DNA of 64,000 bases from Gallionellaceae bacterium (GCA_030823955.1 JAVBYO010000008.1:62001-126000); one strand, 5' to 3'. Positions 46,258-56,955 are shown, counted from the stretch's first letter. Translations and numbers: made by a program. The notes: generated by a model not told the origin, from the letters alone.

Positions 46258-47379
46258 ATGAATTACTGTGATTTGGCACCATCCTATGTTCGTTCCATTG
46301 CCCCATATCAACCGGGCAAGCCCATCTCCGAGCTGGAGCGCGAGCTGGGCATCACCGGCATCGTCAAGCTGGCTTCCAACGAGAATCCGCTGGGGGCGAG
46401 CGCTGCGTCGGTCGCCGCGATGCATGAGGCGATCAAGACCATCGCGCTATACCCGGACGGCAACGGTTTCGAACTGAAGGACGCGCTGGTGAAACGTTAC
46501 GGCGTGACACATGCCAGCGTCACGCTGGGCAACGGCAGCAACGATCTGCTGGAACTGTCCGCGCGCGCCTTTCTCGCGCCCGGCGACAAAGTGGTGTATT
46601 CGGCGCACGCCTTTGCGGTGTATGCGCTGGCCACACAGGCGGTCGGGGCGAGCGGGATCAGCGTGCCGGCGGCCCAAGGGTACGGCCATGACCTGCCCGC
46701 GATGCTCGCTGCCGCCAAGGACAACAAGGCCAAGATGGTGTTCATCGCCAATCCCAACAACCCCACCGGCACTTTCCTGAGTGCGGATGCCCTGCGCAAG
46801 TTCATGCGCGGTCTGCCTGCGGAGATACTGGTGGTGCTGGACGAGGCCTACAACGAATATCTGCCGGAAGATAAACGTTACGACAGCGTGAGCTGGCTGA
46901 AGGAGTATCCCAATCTCATCATCTCGCGCACCTTCTCCAAGGCCTACGGTCTGGCCGGTCTGCGTGTGGGGTACGCGCTGGCGCACGAGCAGGTGACGGA
47001 CATGCTGAACCGTGTGCGCCAGCCGTTCAATGTGAACAGTGTGGCGCAGGCGGCGGCGGTGGCGGCCTTCCGCGACGTGTCTTTCGTGAAGAAGACCTTC
47101 GAGCTGAACCAACGCGGTATGGTGCAGATCACCGAGGGTTTGACCAGGCTGGGGCTGGAATACATCCCCTCGTTCGGCAATTTTGTGGCGTTCCGCATCG
47201 GCGGGGCGACGGCGATGTACCGACGCTTACTCGAACTGGGCGTGATCGTGCGCCCGATAGCGAACTACGACATGCCGGACTGGTTGCGCGTGAGTATCGG
47301 TCTGGAAAGTGAGAATGCCAAATTTTTAGCTGCGCTGGAGAAGGCAATGGGCCAGCAAGTACATGGAGAAAAGAAATGA
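46258..47379 (+). CDS. hisC: Histidinol-phosphate/aromatic aminotransferase
   Basis: Fold-type I PLP aminotransferase of 373 residues. Motifs: LASNENPLGAS, IFIANPNNPTGTF-like region, VLDEAYNEY and the Schiff-base Lys228 in SRTFSKAYGLAGLRVGYAL. In this aromatic-gene cluster it probably transaminates phenylpyruvate/hydroxyphenylpyruvate as well as, or instead of, imidazole-acetol phosphate. The role split is inferred from context. It starts 118 nt after pheA and overlaps aroF by 4 nt. Confidence 0.93.
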   Translation: MNYCDLAPSYVRSIAPYQPGKPISELERELGITGIVKLASNENPLGASAASVAAMHEAIKTIALYPDGNGFELKDALVKRYGVTHASVTLGNGSNDLLELSARAFLAPGDKVVYSAHAFAVYALATQAVGASGISVPAAQGYGHDLPAMLAAAKDNKAKMVFIANPNNPTGTFLSADALRKFMRGLPAEILVVLDEAYNEYLPEDKRYDSVSWLKEYPNLIISRTFSKAYGLAGLRVGYALAHEQVTDMLNRVRQPFNVNSVAQAAAVAAFRDVSFVKKTFELNQRGMVQITEGLTRLGLEYIPSFGNFVAFRIGGATAMYRRLLELGVIVRPIANYDMPDWLRVSIGLESENAKFLAALEKAMGQQVHGEKK

Positions 47380-48392
47380 TTATCGTAATGGGCAGGGAAG
47401 TGACCGACGAACAGATCGGTACCGTGGTGAAGAAACTGGAAGTGGCCGGACTCAAGGCCAACATCTCGCGCGGCATCGAGCGCACCGTGATCGGTGCCAT
47501 CGGTGACGAGCGCAAGCTGGATGCGGATATGTTCACCTCGCTGCCGGGCGTGGAATCGGCGATGCACATCGCCAAACAATACAAGATCGTGTCGCGCGAA
47601 TCGCACAAGCAGGACACGGTCATCGACATCGGCGGCATTAAGCTGGGCGGCAACCAGATCCAGGTGATCGCCGGGCCGTGTTCGGTGGAGACACAATCGC
47701 AGATGGACCTGTCGGCACAGTTCACCCACGAGGCGGGTTGCCGTCTGATGCGCGGTGGCGCGTTCAAGCCGCGCACCAGTCCTTACGCCTTCCAGGGCAA
47801 GGGTGTGGAGGGGTTGAACATATTCCGCAAGGCGGCCAGCCGTTACAAACTGCCTATCGTCACCGAGCTGATGGATGTGCGCCAGATCGACGCTTTTCTC
47901 GAATACGATGTGGATGCCATCCAGATCGGTACACGCAACATGCAGAACTTCGACCTGCTCAAGGAAGTCGGGCGTCTTAACAAACCCGTCATTCTCAAGC
48001 GCGGCATGTCGGCCACCATCAGCGAATGGCTGATGGCGGCGGAATACATCGCGGCGGGCGGCAACCACAACATCATCTTCTGTGAACGCGGCATACGCAC
48101 TTTCGAGACCTACTACCGCAACGTGCTGGACGTGACCGCGATCCCGGTGCTGAAGAAAGAGACCCACCTGCCGGTGATCGTCGATCCTTCACACGCGGGC
48201 GGCAAAGCGTGGATGGTACCGGCGTTGTCGCAGGCGGCCATCGCCGCCGGTGCCGACGGCCTGCTGGTCGAGATGCATCCCAGCCCGTGCGACGCATGGT
48301 GTGATGCCGATCAGGCACTGACCCCGGATGAGCTGAAGAAGCTGATGGGTACACTCGGCGCGATCGCCGGGGCGATCGGCAGGACGATCTAA
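47376..48392 (+). CDS. aroF: 3-deoxy-7-phosphoheptulonate synthase (type I beta, with N-terminal regulatory domain)
   Basis: First step of the shikimate pathway, joining phosphoenolpyruvate and erythrose 4-phosphate. 338 residues: an N-terminal ferredoxin-like regulatory domain (MIIVMGREVTDEQIGTVVKK, 1-75) precedes the KDO8PS-like barrel (IAGPCSVETQSQMDLSA, GGAFKPRTSPYAFQG, VILKRGMSATISEWLMAAEY, VIVDPSHAGG). This matches the type I beta class usually regulated by tyrosine or phenylalanine. The ATG overlaps hisC. Confidence 0.95.
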   Translation: MIIVMGREVTDEQIGTVVKKLEVAGLKANISRGIERTVIGAIGDERKLDADMFTSLPGVESAMHIAKQYKIVSRESHKQDTVIDIGGIKLGGNQIQVIAGPCSVETQSQMDLSAQFTHEAGCRLMRGGAFKPRTSPYAFQGKGVEGLNIFRKAASRYKLPIVTELMDVRQIDAFLEYDVDAIQIGTRNMQNFDLLKEVGRLNKPVILKRGMSATISEWLMAAEYIAAGGNHNIIFCERGIRTFETYYRNVLDVTAIPVLKKETHLPVIVDPSHAGGKAWMVPALSQAAIAAGADGLLVEMHPSPCDAWCDADQALTPDELKKLMGTLGAIAGAIGRTI

Positions 48393-48396
48393 AACC

Positions 48397-49266
48397 ATGC
48401 AGCCGCTCCTGGGCAAAGTCGTCATCTTCGGCGCCGGCCTGATCGGCGGGTCGTTCGCGCTGGCTTTACGCAAAGCCAATGCGGTGAGCGAGGTGGTCGG
48501 TTTCGGGCGCGGCGCGGCGACTTTGAACGAAGCCAGGAAGCTCGGCATTTTGGATCGTATCGGCGAAGATGTGGCACAGGAGGTGTGTGATGCCGATCTG
48601 GTGCTGCTGGCTACGCCGGTGGCGCAGATGGCCGAGCTGTTCAGCCGTATCGCGCCACATCTGGGTACCCATACGCTGGTCACCGACGGCGGCAGTACTA
48701 AGGGAGATGTGGTGGCTGCGGCGCGTGTGCATCTGGGCAGCAAACTTGCGCAGTTCGTTCCGGCGCACCCCATCGCGGGAGCCGAGAAGAGTGGTGCCGC
48801 TGCCGCGCAGGCCGATCTGTATCAGGGCAAGAGAGTGGTGCTCACGCCGTTGCCGGAAAACTCGGCGCAGTCGGTGGCGCGGGTGCGCAAAGCTTGGGAG
48901 TTGTGCGGCGCCAAGGTGAGCGAGTTGACTGCGCAGCAGCACGACGAGGTGTTTGCGGCGGTGAGCCATCTGCCGCATCTGCTGTCGTTCGCACTGGTGC
49001 ATGATCTGGCGCAGCGCGATAACCGCGAACAGTTGCTGTCTTTCGCCGCCAGCGGTTTTCGCGACTTCACCCGCATCGCGGCCAGCTCGCCGGAGATGTG
49101 GCGCGATATCTGCATGGCCAACCGGGACGCGCTGATGATAGAGCTGCGGCAATATGCCGCCGAGCTGTATGTGTTGCATCAGGCACTGGAACACAACGAC
49201 GCGGCCAAGCTGGAAGAGATGTTCAGTTTGGCGCGCGAAGTGCGCAGCACCTGGTCCCCGCAATAA
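48397..49266 (+). CDS. tyrA: Prephenate/arogenate dehydrogenase
   Basis: Oxidative decarboxylation toward tyrosine. 289 residues, beginning with the NAD motif [19 protein letters not shown], then [38 protein letters not shown] and [16 protein letters not shown] with the catalytic His. It starts four bases after aroF, so it is in the same operon. No ACT domain is present. Confidence 0.95.
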   Translation: MQPLLGKVVIFGAGLIGGSFALALRKANAVSEVVGFGRGAATLNEARKLGILDRIGEDVAQEVCDADLVLLATPVAQMAELFSRIAPHLGTHTLVTDGGSTKGDVVAAARVHLGSKLAQFVPAHPIAGAEKSGAAAAQADLYQGKRVVLTPLPENSAQSVARVRKAWELCGAKVSELTAQQHDEVFAAVSHLPHLLSFALVHDLAQRDNREQLLSFAASGFRDFTRIAASSPEMWRDICMANRDALMIELRQYAAELYVLHQALEHNDAAKLEEMFSLAREVRSTWSPQ

Positions 49267-49283
49267 CCCAATTTATCCATCGT

Positions 49284-51275
49284 ATGACTCAGCAAGAATA
49301 TATCGACCTCCCGCCTTTGTTGTCCGCGCATGGAAGCGTGCGTTTGCCCGGTTCAAAAAGTATTTCCAATCGTGTGTTATTGCTGGCTGCGCTGGCGCAG
49401 GGCACGACTGTGGTGCGCGACCTGCTGCATTCAGATGATACTGAACGCATGCTGGAAGCCTTGCACACGCTCGGCGTGAAGGTGGAGTCGCTCGGCGATA
49501 ACGCCTATCGCATCACCGGTTGCGGCGGCGACTTCCCCAACAAAGAGGCAAAACTTTTCCTGGGAAATGCGGGCACGGCTTTCCGTCCATTGACCGCAGC
49601 ACTGGCCTTGTCGGGCGGTAACTATGAATTATCCGGCGTGGCGCGCATGCACGAGCGGCCCATCGGTGACTTAGTGGATGCCTTGAGGCAACTGGGCGCA
49701 AAGATCGAATATTTGGGCAATGAAGGCTTCCCTCCGCTACGCATATCGCCAGCCACAGTCTCCGGTGATACGGTGCAAGTGCGCGGTGATGTGTCCAGCC
49801 AGTTTCTTACTGGCCTGCTGATGGCGCTGCCTTTGCTGCATCGCACGGTAAGGGTCGAGGTGGTGGGAGAGTTGATTTCCAAGCCCTACATCAATATTAC
49901 GATTCAAATGATGAGCCACTTTGGTGTGGGGGTTGTGTCTGGACATGACTTGACTGGTTTTACAGTCGATTCGAGTTATCACTATACCGCGCCCAGTTCC
50001 GGGGTAATGCATGTTGAAGGCGACGCCTCCTCTGCTTCTTATTTCCTGGCTGCGGGTGCTATTGGAGGTGGCCCGGTACGGGTTGGGCCTGTTCATCCTC
50101 GCAGTGTGCAAGGGGACGTGAAATTTGCTGATGCGCTAGAGAGAATGGGCGCGCGCGTAGACAGAGATGATGAAAGCTACTGGATAGAAGCTCGTGCGCC
50201 GGAAAATGGGAAACTCAAGGCTATCGATCTCGATTGTAATCACATCCCCGATGCGGCGATGACACTGGCCGTGGCGGCGTTGTTCGCCGAGGGCACGACC
50301 ACGCTACGCAACATCGCCAGTTGGCGCGTGAAAGAAACCGACCGTATCGCCGCGATGGCAACCGAGTTGCGCAAAACTGGTGCAACAGTAGAAGAGGGTG
50401 CGGATTTTATTCGCATCACTCCACCTCCTTCTGCTTTGACTTCCACCCTTCACCCTTCACCCTTCACCCTTCACGGCTCTGTTGATACCTATGACGACCA
50501 TCGCATGGCGATGTGTTTCTCGTTGGCAGCTTTCGGCGGAGCGGGTATCCGCATCAACGACCCCAAATGCGTAGCCAAAACCTTTCCTGATTATTTTACG
50601 GAGTTTGCCAAAGTGACTCAGCCTGTTCCTGTGATTGCGATTGATGGCCCTTCAGCTTCCGGCAAAGGCACGGTGGCGCAGCGTGTGGCGTCCGCGCTGG
50701 GGTGGCATTATCTAGATAGCGGTGCTTTGTACCGTCTGCTGGGGTTGGCGGCGCAACGGCGCGGCGTGGCGCTGGATGCCGAAGAGCGGCTGGCGGAACT
50801 GGCCGGGCAGGTCGATATCCGCTTCGAGGGGGCGGATATCTGGCTGGACGGGGGCAAAGTGGGCGACGAGTTGCGCACCGAGGAAGCCGGGTCGGCGGCT
50901 TCCAAGATCGCGGCTTTGCCCAAGGTGCGTGCAGCCTTGCTGGATAAACAGCGGGCTTTCCGTTGTGCGCCGGGGCTGGTGGCGGACGGGCGCGACATGG
51001 CCTCGGTGGTGTTCACCGACTCGGTGTTGAAGATATTCCTGACCGCCAGCGCCGAGGCGCGCGCAGAGCGCAGATATAAGCAGTTGAAAGAGAAAGGAAT
51101 GGATGCTAATATCGCGCCCCTTTTGCAGGATATCAAGGCGCGCGACGAACGGGATACCCAGCGTAGCGTGGCTCCACTGCAACAGGCGCAAGGTGCGAGT
51201 CTGCTGGATACGACCGCTCTGAACATCGAGCAGGCGGTACAGGAAGTGCTGGATCGCTACCGTGCAGTAAGTTGA
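49284..51275 (+). CDS. aroA-cmk: Fused EPSP synthase and cytidylate kinase (AroA-Cmk)
   Basis: One 663-residue frame holds two enzymes. Residues 1 to about 440 are 3-phosphoshikimate 1-carboxyvinyltransferase ([54 protein letters not shown]). Residues about 448-663 are cytidylate kinase ([52 protein letters not shown]-like [17 protein letters not shown]). No stop separates them; the junction is [17 protein letters not shown] Pro/Ser/Thr-rich stretch just before DTYDDH is encoded by a CCCTTCA tandem repeat. The ATG at 49284 matches AroA N-termini. Order aroA-cmk-rpsA-ihfB is conserved. Confidence 0.93.
   Translation: MTQQEYIDLPPLLSAHGSVRLPGSKSISNRVLLLAALAQGTTVVRDLLHSDDTERMLEALHTLGVKVESLGDNAYRITGCGGDFPNKEAKLFLGNAGTAFRPLTAALALSGGNYELSGVARMHERPIGDLVDALRQLGAKIEYLGNEGFPPLRISPATVSGDTVQVRGDVSSQFLTGLLMALPLLHRTVRVEVVGELISKPYINITIQMMSHFGVGVVSGHDLTGFTVDSSYHYTAPSSGVMHVEGDASSASYFLAAGAIGGGPVRVGPVHPRSVQGDVKFADALERMGARVDRDDESYWIEARAPENGKLKAIDLDCNHIPDAAMTLAVAALFAEGTTTLRNIASWRVKETDRIAAMATELRKTGATVEEGADFIRITPPPSALTSTLHPSPFTLHGSVDTYDDHRMAMCFSLAAFGGAGIRINDPKCVAKTFPDYFTEFAKVTQPVPVIAIDGPSASGKGTVAQRVASALGWHYLDSGALYRLLGLAAQRRGVALDAEERLAELAGQVDIRFEGADIWLDGGKVGDELRTEEAGSAASKIAALPKVRAALLDKQRAFRCAPGLVADGRDMASVVFTDSVLKIFLTASAEARAERRYKQLKEKGMDANIAPLLQDIKARDERDTQRSVAPLQQAQGASLLDTTALNIEQAVQEVLDRYRAVS
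50441..50474. repeat. Tandem CCCTTCA repeat inside aroA-cmk
   Basis: About four copies of a 7-nt CCCTTCA-type unit lie in frame within the AroA part and encode a Thr/Leu/His/Pro/Ser stretch. E. coli AroA lacks this stretch before its YNDHRMAM motif. The pyrimidine units resemble family A arms. Confidence 0.8.
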
Positions 51276-51293
51276 AATGGCTCTTCTCGTTAG

Positions 51294-51320
51294 CCCTTTC
51301 TCCCGCTTGCGGGGGAAAGT
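51294..51320. repeat. Degenerate family B hairpin upstream of rpsA
   Basis: CCCTTTCTCCCGC and GCGGGGGAAAG form an imperfect hairpin similar to the elements at 30704 and 39308. It lies in the aroA-cmk to rpsA gap. A second small hairpin (CCCGCTTTGCGGG, 51446-51458) lies just upstream of the rpsA start. Confidence 0.6.
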
Positions 51321-51480
51321 TGGATAGGGGGCTTCGGGAGAGAACTGAAGAAATGGTGACGGGTTTGTTGTAAGCGTACGTAAGCCCCGAGTCTATTAAG
51401 CTAGGCCCTGCTTGGCTCTCCGCCATGCAGGATGATTAACTAACCCCCGCTTTGCGGGAATACCTGAAAGTAAACCGAAA

Positions 51481-53184
51481 ATGACCGCTGTCGCTGAAAT
51501 GGAAAGTTTTGCCTCCCTGTTTGAAGAGAGTTTGACGCGCAAAGAGATGCGCGCAGGCGAATTGATCACCGCGCAAGTTGTGCGTATTGAGCAAAACGTC
51601 GTTGTTGTGAATGCCGGACTGAAGTCCGAAAGTTTCATCCCCGTTGAAGAATTCAAAGACGCAGCGGGTAATATCGAAGTCAAAGCAGGCGATTTCACCA
51701 CCGTGGCGATCGAATCGCTGGAAAACGGTTACGGCGAAACGCGCTTGTCGCGCGAAAAAGCCAAGCGTCTGGCTGCCTGGATCGACCTGGAGCAGGCGAT
51801 GGAAGAAGGCCGCGTGGTCGAAGGCTTCGTGAGTGGCAAGGTCAAGGGCGGTCTGACTGCCATGGTCAACGGCATCCGCGCCTTCCTGCCCGGTTCGCTG
51901 GTGGATACACGTCCGGTTAAGGACACCACACCATACGAAAACAAGACCATGGAGCTGAAGGTCATCAAGCTGGATCGCAAGCGCAACAACGTGGTGGTAT
52001 CGCGTCGTGCCGTGCTGGAAGCGACTCAGGGCGCAGATCGTGAGAGCATCCTGGAGAATCTGAAAGAAGGCGCGATCGTCAAGGGTATCGTCAAGAACAT
52101 CACCGACTACGGCGCATTCGTGGACTTGGGCGGTATCGACGGTCTGTTGCACATCACCGACTTGGCATGGCGTCGCGTGAAGCACCCGTCCGAAGTATTG
52201 ACCGTGGGCGACGAAGTCGAAGCCAAGATCCTGAAGTTCGACCAGGAAAAGAATCGTGTTTCCCTCGGCATCAAGCAGATGGGCGACGATCCTTGGAGCG
52301 GTCTGGCACGTCGCTACCCGCAAGGCACACGCCTGTTCGGCAAGGTGACCAACCTGACCGACTACGGCTCGTTCGTTGAGATCGAGCAGGGTATCGAAGG
52401 TCTGGTACACGTTTCCGAGATGGACTGGACCAACAAGAACGTGCATCCGTCCAAGGTTGTTGCTCTGGGCGACGAAGTGGAAGTGATGATCCTCGAGATC
52501 GACGAAGCACGCCGCCGTATCTCCTTGGGCATGAAGCAGTGCAAGTCCAATCCTTGGGACGACTTCGCGCTGAACCACAAGAAGGGCGACAAAGTTAAGG
52601 GTCAGATCAAGTCCATCACTGATTTCGGTGTGTTCATCGGTCTGGAAGGCGGTATCGACGGTCTGGTGCATCTGTCCGACCTGTCCTGGTCTGTTGCCGG
52701 AGAAGAGGCTGTACGCAACTACAAGAAGGGCGACGAACTGGAAGCGACCGTTCTGGCTATCGATGTCGAGCGCGAGCGTATCTCGCTGGGCGTGAAGCAA
52801 CTGGAAGGTGATCCGTTCGGCGGCTACGTCACCGGGCACGACAAGGGTGCGGTAGTGACCGGCGTGGTCAAGTCGCTGGATGCCAAGGGCGCCGTGATCG
52901 CGCTGGACGGCGATGTGGAAGCCTACCTGAAAGCCTCTGAAGTCTCGGCTGACCGTGTGGAAGACATTCGCGGCCATCTGAAAGAAGGCGACAAGGTCAC
53001 CGCGCTGATCATCAACGTGGACCGCAAGAACCGCGGTATCAACCTGTCGATCAAGGCGATGAACAAGGCTGACGAAGCTTCCGCGATGCAGAAGTTCGCA
53101 GCGGAAAACACCAGCTCTGCCGGTACCACCAATCTGGGTGCATTGCTCAAGGCCAAGATGGACTCCAGCAAGGCTGACGCTTAA
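51481..53184 (+). CDS. rpsA: 30S ribosomal protein S1
   Basis: S1 binds mRNA and aids initiation on the 30S subunit. 567 residues with six S1 domains, seen as repeated blocks such as [38 protein letters not shown] and [18 protein letters not shown]. The N-terminus [18 protein letters not shown] is typical. It lies between cmk and ihfB, the usual order. The 205-nt leader has two small hairpins that may take part in S1 autoregulation. Confidence 0.98.
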   Translation: MTAVAEMESFASLFEESLTRKEMRAGELITAQVVRIEQNVVVVNAGLKSESFIPVEEFKDAAGNIEVKAGDFTTVAIESLENGYGETRLSREKAKRLAAWIDLEQAMEEGRVVEGFVSGKVKGGLTAMVNGIRAFLPGSLVDTRPVKDTTPYENKTMELKVIKLDRKRNNVVVSRRAVLEATQGADRESILENLKEGAIVKGIVKNITDYGAFVDLGGIDGLLHITDLAWRRVKHPSEVLTVGDEVEAKILKFDQEKNRVSLGIKQMGDDPWSGLARRYPQGTRLFGKVTNLTDYGSFVEIEQGIEGLVHVSEMDWTNKNVHPSKVVALGDEVEVMILEIDEARRRISLGMKQCKSNPWDDFALNHKKGDKVKGQIKSITDFGVFIGLEGGIDGLVHLSDLSWSVAGEEAVRNYKKGDELEATVLAIDVERERISLGVKQLEGDPFGGYVTGHDKGAVVTGVVKSLDAKGAVIALDGDVEAYLKASEVSADRVEDIRGHLKEGDKVTALIINVDRKNRGINLSIKAMNKADEASAMQKFAAENTSSAGTTNLGALLKAKMDSSKADA

Positions 53185-53197
53185 TCGGGAGTAGGAT

Positions 53198-53485
53198 ATG
53201 ACTCGTTCTGATCTTATCGCCAAGCTGGCCGAGCGTTATACGCAGTTGCAGGGCAAGGACGCGGAGCTGTCTGTCAAGGTTATCCTGGACAGTATGGCGG
53301 CGACCTTGTCGCGCGGCGGACGTATCGAGATCCGCGGCTTTGGCAGTTTCGCCCTGAACTATCGTCCGCCGCGTTTGGGTCGTAACCCGAAATCGGGTGA
53401 CAAAGTTCAGGTGCCGGCCAAATATGTGCCGCATTTCAAGGCCGGTAAGGAACTGCGTGAACGGGTCGATTATCCCGCGTCCTGA
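53198..53485 (+). CDS. ihfB: Integration host factor subunit beta
   Basis: DNA-bending nucleoid protein, partner of IhfA. 95 residues, starting [20 protein letters not shown] and containing the DNA-insertion arm [25 protein letters not shown]-type region. It follows rpsA by 13 nt with GGGAGTAGG upstream, and ends before a strong terminator. Confidence 0.97.
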   Translation: MTRSDLIAKLAERYTQLQGKDAELSVKVILDSMAATLSRGGRIEIRGFGSFALNYRPPRLGRNPKSGDKVQVPAKYVPHFKAGKELRERVDYPAS

Positions 53486-53505
53486 AGTGAAGTAGATGTG
53501 TGTCG

Positions 53506-53542
53506 ATTGGCGGCCTATCGTGAGATGTGCCGCCAATTTTTT
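53506..53542 (+). terminator. Rho-independent terminator after ihfB
   Basis: ATTGGCGGC (53506-53514) pairs perfectly with GCCGCCAAT (53529-53537), followed by TTTTTT. It closes the long serC-to-ihfB run. Confidence 0.9.
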
Positions 53543-53685
53543 AAGGATGCCTCAAAAATCCAAATTTCGTCGCAATACTACGTTGCTCACAAAAAACCAC
53601 TCCTTACATATTAGTTATATGCTGCGTCGCAATTTTTTGTTCGCGCCTTGTCTTGCTTAGAACTTTGAATTTTTGAGGCACCCTT
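53543..53685. mobile_element. MITE-like element with 22-bp terminal inverted repeats
   Basis: The 143-bp segment has ends AAGGATGCCTCAAAAATCC.. and ..GGATTTTTGAGGCA-like: 53543-53564 and 53664-53685 are inverted copies, 20 of 22 identical. It is AT-rich inside and has no coding frame. A CGTCGCAAT sequence is repeated internally. It sits between the ihfB terminator and lapA. The form is that of a miniature inverted-repeat element; the parent transposase is not in the window. Confidence 0.75.
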
Positions 53686-53732
53686 ACTTGTTCATGTTAT
53701 CGTTGCACCACAACTGTTACGGGTAGTTAAAG

Positions 53733-54020
53733 ATGCGATATCTGGTTTGGCCGCTGCGAGTGCTGCTGTTTCTGCTGCTGTTGGGGTTCGCTGTCAAGAA
53801 CGACCAACCTGTGGTGTTGAGCTATTTCTTCGGTTACCAATGGCAGGCTTCACTGATCGTCATCCTGCTGGTGTTCTTCAGCGCGGGCGTGTTGATCGGT
53901 GTGGCCAGCATGCTGGCCAGTATGCTGCGTCAACGGCGCGAACTGGCGGCCGCACAGCGCGAACTGCATTTACAGCACAAGCTGGCCGAGCTCGACGCAG
54001 TTCAGCACACTCCCTCCTAA
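53733..54020 (+). CDS. lapA: LapA family inner-membrane protein
   Basis: 95 residues with two membrane helices (YLVWPLRVLLFLLLLGFAV and LIVILLVFFSAGVLIGVASM) and a short coiled-coil tail. LapA works with LapB in lipopolysaccharide assembly. It is directly upstream of lapB with a 16-nt gap. Confidence 0.88.
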   Translation: MRYLVWPLRVLLFLLLLGFAVKNDQPVVLSYFFGYQWQASLIVILLVFFSAGVLIGVASMLASMLRQRRELAAAQRELHLQHKLAELDAVQHTPS

Positions 54021-54036
54021 TCTCCCTGAGTTAACC

Positions 54037-55218
54037 TTGGCTACTATCCAATTCGAACCCTGGATGTTGTTGATCTTCCCCCTGTTCTTCGGCATGGGCT
54101 GGTTGGCGGCGCGTATCGACATCAAAGAGCTGTTGAGCGAGTCCAGCACTTTGCCGCGTTCCTATTTCGAGGGGCTGAACTTCCTGCTCAACGAGCAGCA
54201 GGACGAGGCTATCGAGGCTTTCATCGAAGTGGTGAAAGTCGATCCGCAGACGGTCGAATTGCACTTTGCGCTGGGCAGTCTGTTCCGCCGCCGAGGCGAG
54301 GTGGATCGCGCGCTGCGTATGCACCTGAATCTGGTGGAGCGGGGCGATCTGGACGAGGAGAAGCGGCAACAGGCACTGTTCGAATTGGGACAGGACTATC
54401 TGAAGGCGGGGATATTCGACCGAGCGGAATCCACCTTCCTGAGTCTGCAATCGACGCGTTACGAGAAAGAGGCGCTCGATTTCCTGCTGGAGATATACCA
54501 GAAGGAAAAAGACTGGCTCAAGGCCATCGATATCAGCCAGCGACTGGCCGCTTTGACCGGTGTGGCGCAAAGCAAAGAGGCCGCGTTTTTCTACTGCGAG
54601 CTGGCCGCGATGGAGCTGGCCGGCAAACAGGTCGATGCCGCCGTTGTCCATCTGGAGCAGGCGCTGGTCACCAATCCGCAGGGCGTGCGCGCCACCATCA
54701 TGCTGGGTGATATCGCGCTGGCGGACACCCCGCTGCGCGCCATCGAGATATGGAAACGTATCGAGCAACAGGATGCGCAATATCTGCCACTGGTGGCGGA
54801 ACGTCTGTTGCAGGCCTATCGCGACAGCGGCAACGAGAACGAAGGTATCGATCTGCTGAAAGGGTATCTGTCCAGATATCCGTCACTTGATCTGATGAAC
54901 GTATTGTTCAGCGCACTCCTGCAGCGCGACGGATCGGATGCCGCCTATAAACTGGTGCGCAACGAGTTGCGCCAGCATCCGACGCTGCTCGGTCTGGATA
55001 AATTGCTGGAGGCGACGCTGCTGGATGTGAAGATCGAACGGCGTCCCGATGTCGAGCTGGTCAAGAATCTGGTGTATCAGCGCACCCGCGCGCTGGCGAT
55101 GTATCGCTGCAAGCGCTGCGGCTTCAAGGCGCGGCAGTTCTATTGGCATTGCCCGGCGTGTTACGGCTGGGAGACCTACTCGCCGCGCCGTATGGAAGAG
55201 ACAGGAGCGGCAATATGA
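54037..55218 (+). CDS. lapB: Lipopolysaccharide assembly protein LapB (YciM)
   Basis: TPR protein that controls LpxC turnover and LPS assembly at the inner membrane. From the TTG at 54037 it is 393 residues: an N-terminal membrane helix ([20 protein letters not shown]), many TPR units ([20 protein letters not shown] and others), and a C-terminal rubredoxin-like metal site ([19 protein letters not shown]). The ATG at 54064 is an alternative start; TTG is preferred because relatives have residues before the helix. It overlaps pyrF by 4 nt. Confidence 0.93.
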   Translation: MATIQFEPWMLLIFPLFFGMGWLAARIDIKELLSESSTLPRSYFEGLNFLLNEQQDEAIEAFIEVVKVDPQTVELHFALGSLFRRRGEVDRALRMHLNLVERGDLDEEKRQQALFELGQDYLKAGIFDRAESTFLSLQSTRYEKEALDFLLEIYQKEKDWLKAIDISQRLAALTGVAQSKEAAFFYCELAAMELAGKQVDAAVVHLEQALVTNPQGVRATIMLGDIALADTPLRAIEIWKRIEQQDAQYLPLVAERLLQAYRDSGNENEGIDLLKGYLSRYPSLDLMNVLFSALLQRDGSDAAYKLVRNELRQHPTLLGLDKLLEATLLDVKIERRPDVELVKNLVYQRTRALAMYRCKRCGFKARQFYWHCPACYGWETYSPRRMEETGAAI

Positions 55219-55931
55219 GCGGTGTTGTGCAGACCGATCCGAAGATCATCGTCGCGCTCGACTATGCCGATGCGGCCTCGGCGTTGGCACTGGTCGCGCG
55301 GCTTGATCCGCGCTTGTGCCGCCTCAAGATCGGCAAGGAACTGTTCACGGTGGCCGGGCCGCAGTTGGTCGAGCAGGTGCAGCAGCGCGGCTTCGAGGTG
55401 TTCCTCGACCTCAAGTTCCACGACATCCCCAACACCACCGCGCAAGCCTGCAAAGCGGCGGCGAATCTGGGCGTGTGGATGGTGAACGTACATGCCTCCG
55501 GCGGCAGGCGCATGATGGAAGCGGCACGCGAGGGACTGGCCAATTTTGCCAGACCGCCGAAATTGATTGCCGTGACGGTACTGACCAGTATGTCGCAGGC
55601 TGACCTCGTGGAGTTGAGCATCACCGTAACTCCGGCAGAGCAGGTGTTGCGCTTGGCGGGATTGGCACAAGCCAGTGGAATGGATGGAGTGGTATGTTCC
55701 GCGCAGGAAGCAGAGGAGTTGCGCAAGAGAGCTGGGCCGAATTTTTGTCTGGTTACTCCTGGAATTCGCCCAGCAAACGCCGCTGCAGATGACCAATTTC
55801 GCATCATGACCCCGCGCGCCGCATTGGAGGCGGGTTCCAGTTATCTGGTGATCGGTCGTCCGATCACCAAGGCAGCCGACCCGTTGTTGGCATTACAGCA
55901 GATCAGTGTAGAAATCGGAGGAGTGGCATGA
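55215..55931 (+). CDS. pyrF: Orotidine 5'-phosphate decarboxylase
   Basis: Last step of UMP synthesis. 238 residues with the active-site motif [20 protein letters not shown], entry [14 protein letters not shown], and phosphate-binding LVTPGIRP and [15 protein letters not shown]. The ATG overlaps the lapB stop, and the stop overlaps the rfaE start, so it is inside a coupled operon. Confidence 0.97.
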   Translation: MSGVVQTDPKIIVALDYADAASALALVARLDPRLCRLKIGKELFTVAGPQLVEQVQQRGFEVFLDLKFHDIPNTTAQACKAAANLGVWMVNVHASGGRRMMEAAREGLANFARPPKLIAVTVLTSMSQADLVELSITVTPAEQVLRLAGLAQASGMDGVVCSAQEAEELRKRAGPNFCLVTPGIRPANAAADDQFRIMTPRAALEAGSSYLVIGRPITKAADPLLALQQISVEIGGVA

Positions 55932-56893
55932 GCCAATTGCCATCGTTTGAAAAAGCCCGCGTATTGGTGGTGGGCGATGTCATGCTGGACCGTTACTGGT
56001 TCGGCGACGTGCATCGCATCTCGCCGGAAGCCCCGGTTCCGGTGCTCAAGGTGAGCCGCGTGGAAGAACGTCCCGGCGGAGCCGCCAACGTGGCGCGCAA
56101 CATCACTTCGCTGGGCGCGCATTGCACACTGTTGTCAGTGGTGGGGGCGGACGAGGCGGGAGACTGCCTGCAACGCCTGCTGACCGAACAGGGCGGTGTC
56201 GAAGCCTTGCTGCACCGCGATGAAGGTTTCTCCACCATCGTCAAGCTGCGTGCCATCGCGCGCCAGCAGCAGTTGTTGCGCATCGATTTCGAGACGCCGC
56301 CCAGCCACGAAGTGTTGCAGGCCAAGCTGGCCGATTTTAAGGAGAAGCTGCCGCATTGCGATGTGGTGATCCTGTCGGATTATGGCAAAGGCGGCTTGGC
56401 GCACATCGCCGAGATGATTCGCCTGGCGCGTGCGGCGGGCAAGCCGGTGTTGGTCGATCCCAAGGGGGACGACTACGCCCGTTACCAGGGTGCGACGCTG
56501 CTCACACCGAACCGCAGCGAATTCCGCGAAGTGGCGGGCGGCTGGAGCAGCGAGAGCGAATTGAACAGCAAAGCGGAGAAGCTGCGCGCCCAGTTGCAGC
56601 TCGACGCCCTGCTGGTCACGCGCAGCGAAGAAGGTATGAGCCTGTTCCGAGCCGGAAGTGTGTTGCACGAGCCGACCCAGGCGCGCGAGGTGTTCGACGT
56701 GAGCGGCGCCGGGGATACCGTGATCGCCACGCTGGCAGTAATGCTGGCTAGCGGTGCCGAATTGGGCGATGCGGTGCGTATCGCGAACCGGGCGGGCGGC
56801 ATCGTGGTCGGTAAGTTGGGCACGGCGGTGGTTTCGCGCGAAGAGATATTGGAAGACATCGGGGAAGAGGGAAGGGGAAAGAGAGAAGAGTAG
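55928..56893 (+). CDS. rfaE1: D-glycero-beta-D-manno-heptose-7-phosphate kinase
   Basis: PfkB-family kinase of LPS inner-core heptose synthesis (HldE N-domain, here separate). 321 residues with [28 protein letters not shown] and the ATP/anion-hole motif [14 protein letters not shown]. The last dozen residues ([11 protein letters not shown]) and the stop codon are encoded by a family A repeat. It overlaps pyrF by 4 nt and is followed by rfaD, which acts later in the same pathway. Confidence 0.94.
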   Translation: MSQLPSFEKARVLVVGDVMLDRYWFGDVHRISPEAPVPVLKVSRVEERPGGAANVARNITSLGAHCTLLSVVGADEAGDCLQRLLTEQGGVEALLHRDEGFSTIVKLRAIARQQQLLRIDFETPPSHEVLQAKLADFKEKLPHCDVVILSDYGKGGLAHIAEMIRLARAAGKPVLVDPKGDDYARYQGATLLTPNRSEFREVAGGWSSESELNSKAEKLRAQLQLDALLVTRSEEGMSLFRAGSVLHEPTQAREVFDVSGAGDTVIATLAVMLASGAELGDAVRIANRAGGIVVGKLGTAVVSREEILEDIGEEGRGKREE

Positions 56894-56939
56894 AGCGAGC
56901 CGCTTTTACCCTTCCCCCTTTACCCTTATCCCTTCCCCA
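56861..56939. repeat. Family A polypurine inverted repeat at the end of rfaE1
   Basis: The left polypurine arm at 56861-56894 encodes the rfaE1 C-terminus. The right pyrimidine arm at 56904-56939 is its approximate reverse complement. They are separated by about 9 nt. Units match those at 6463-6557. Confidence 0.82.
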
Positions 56940-56955
56940 TTTCGAGGAGTCAAAC

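Noticed and set aside
50454-50474. CRISPR or satellite array
   Set aside because: The repeat unit is only 7 nt and contiguous, with no spacers; it is a simple tandem repeat inside a coding frame.
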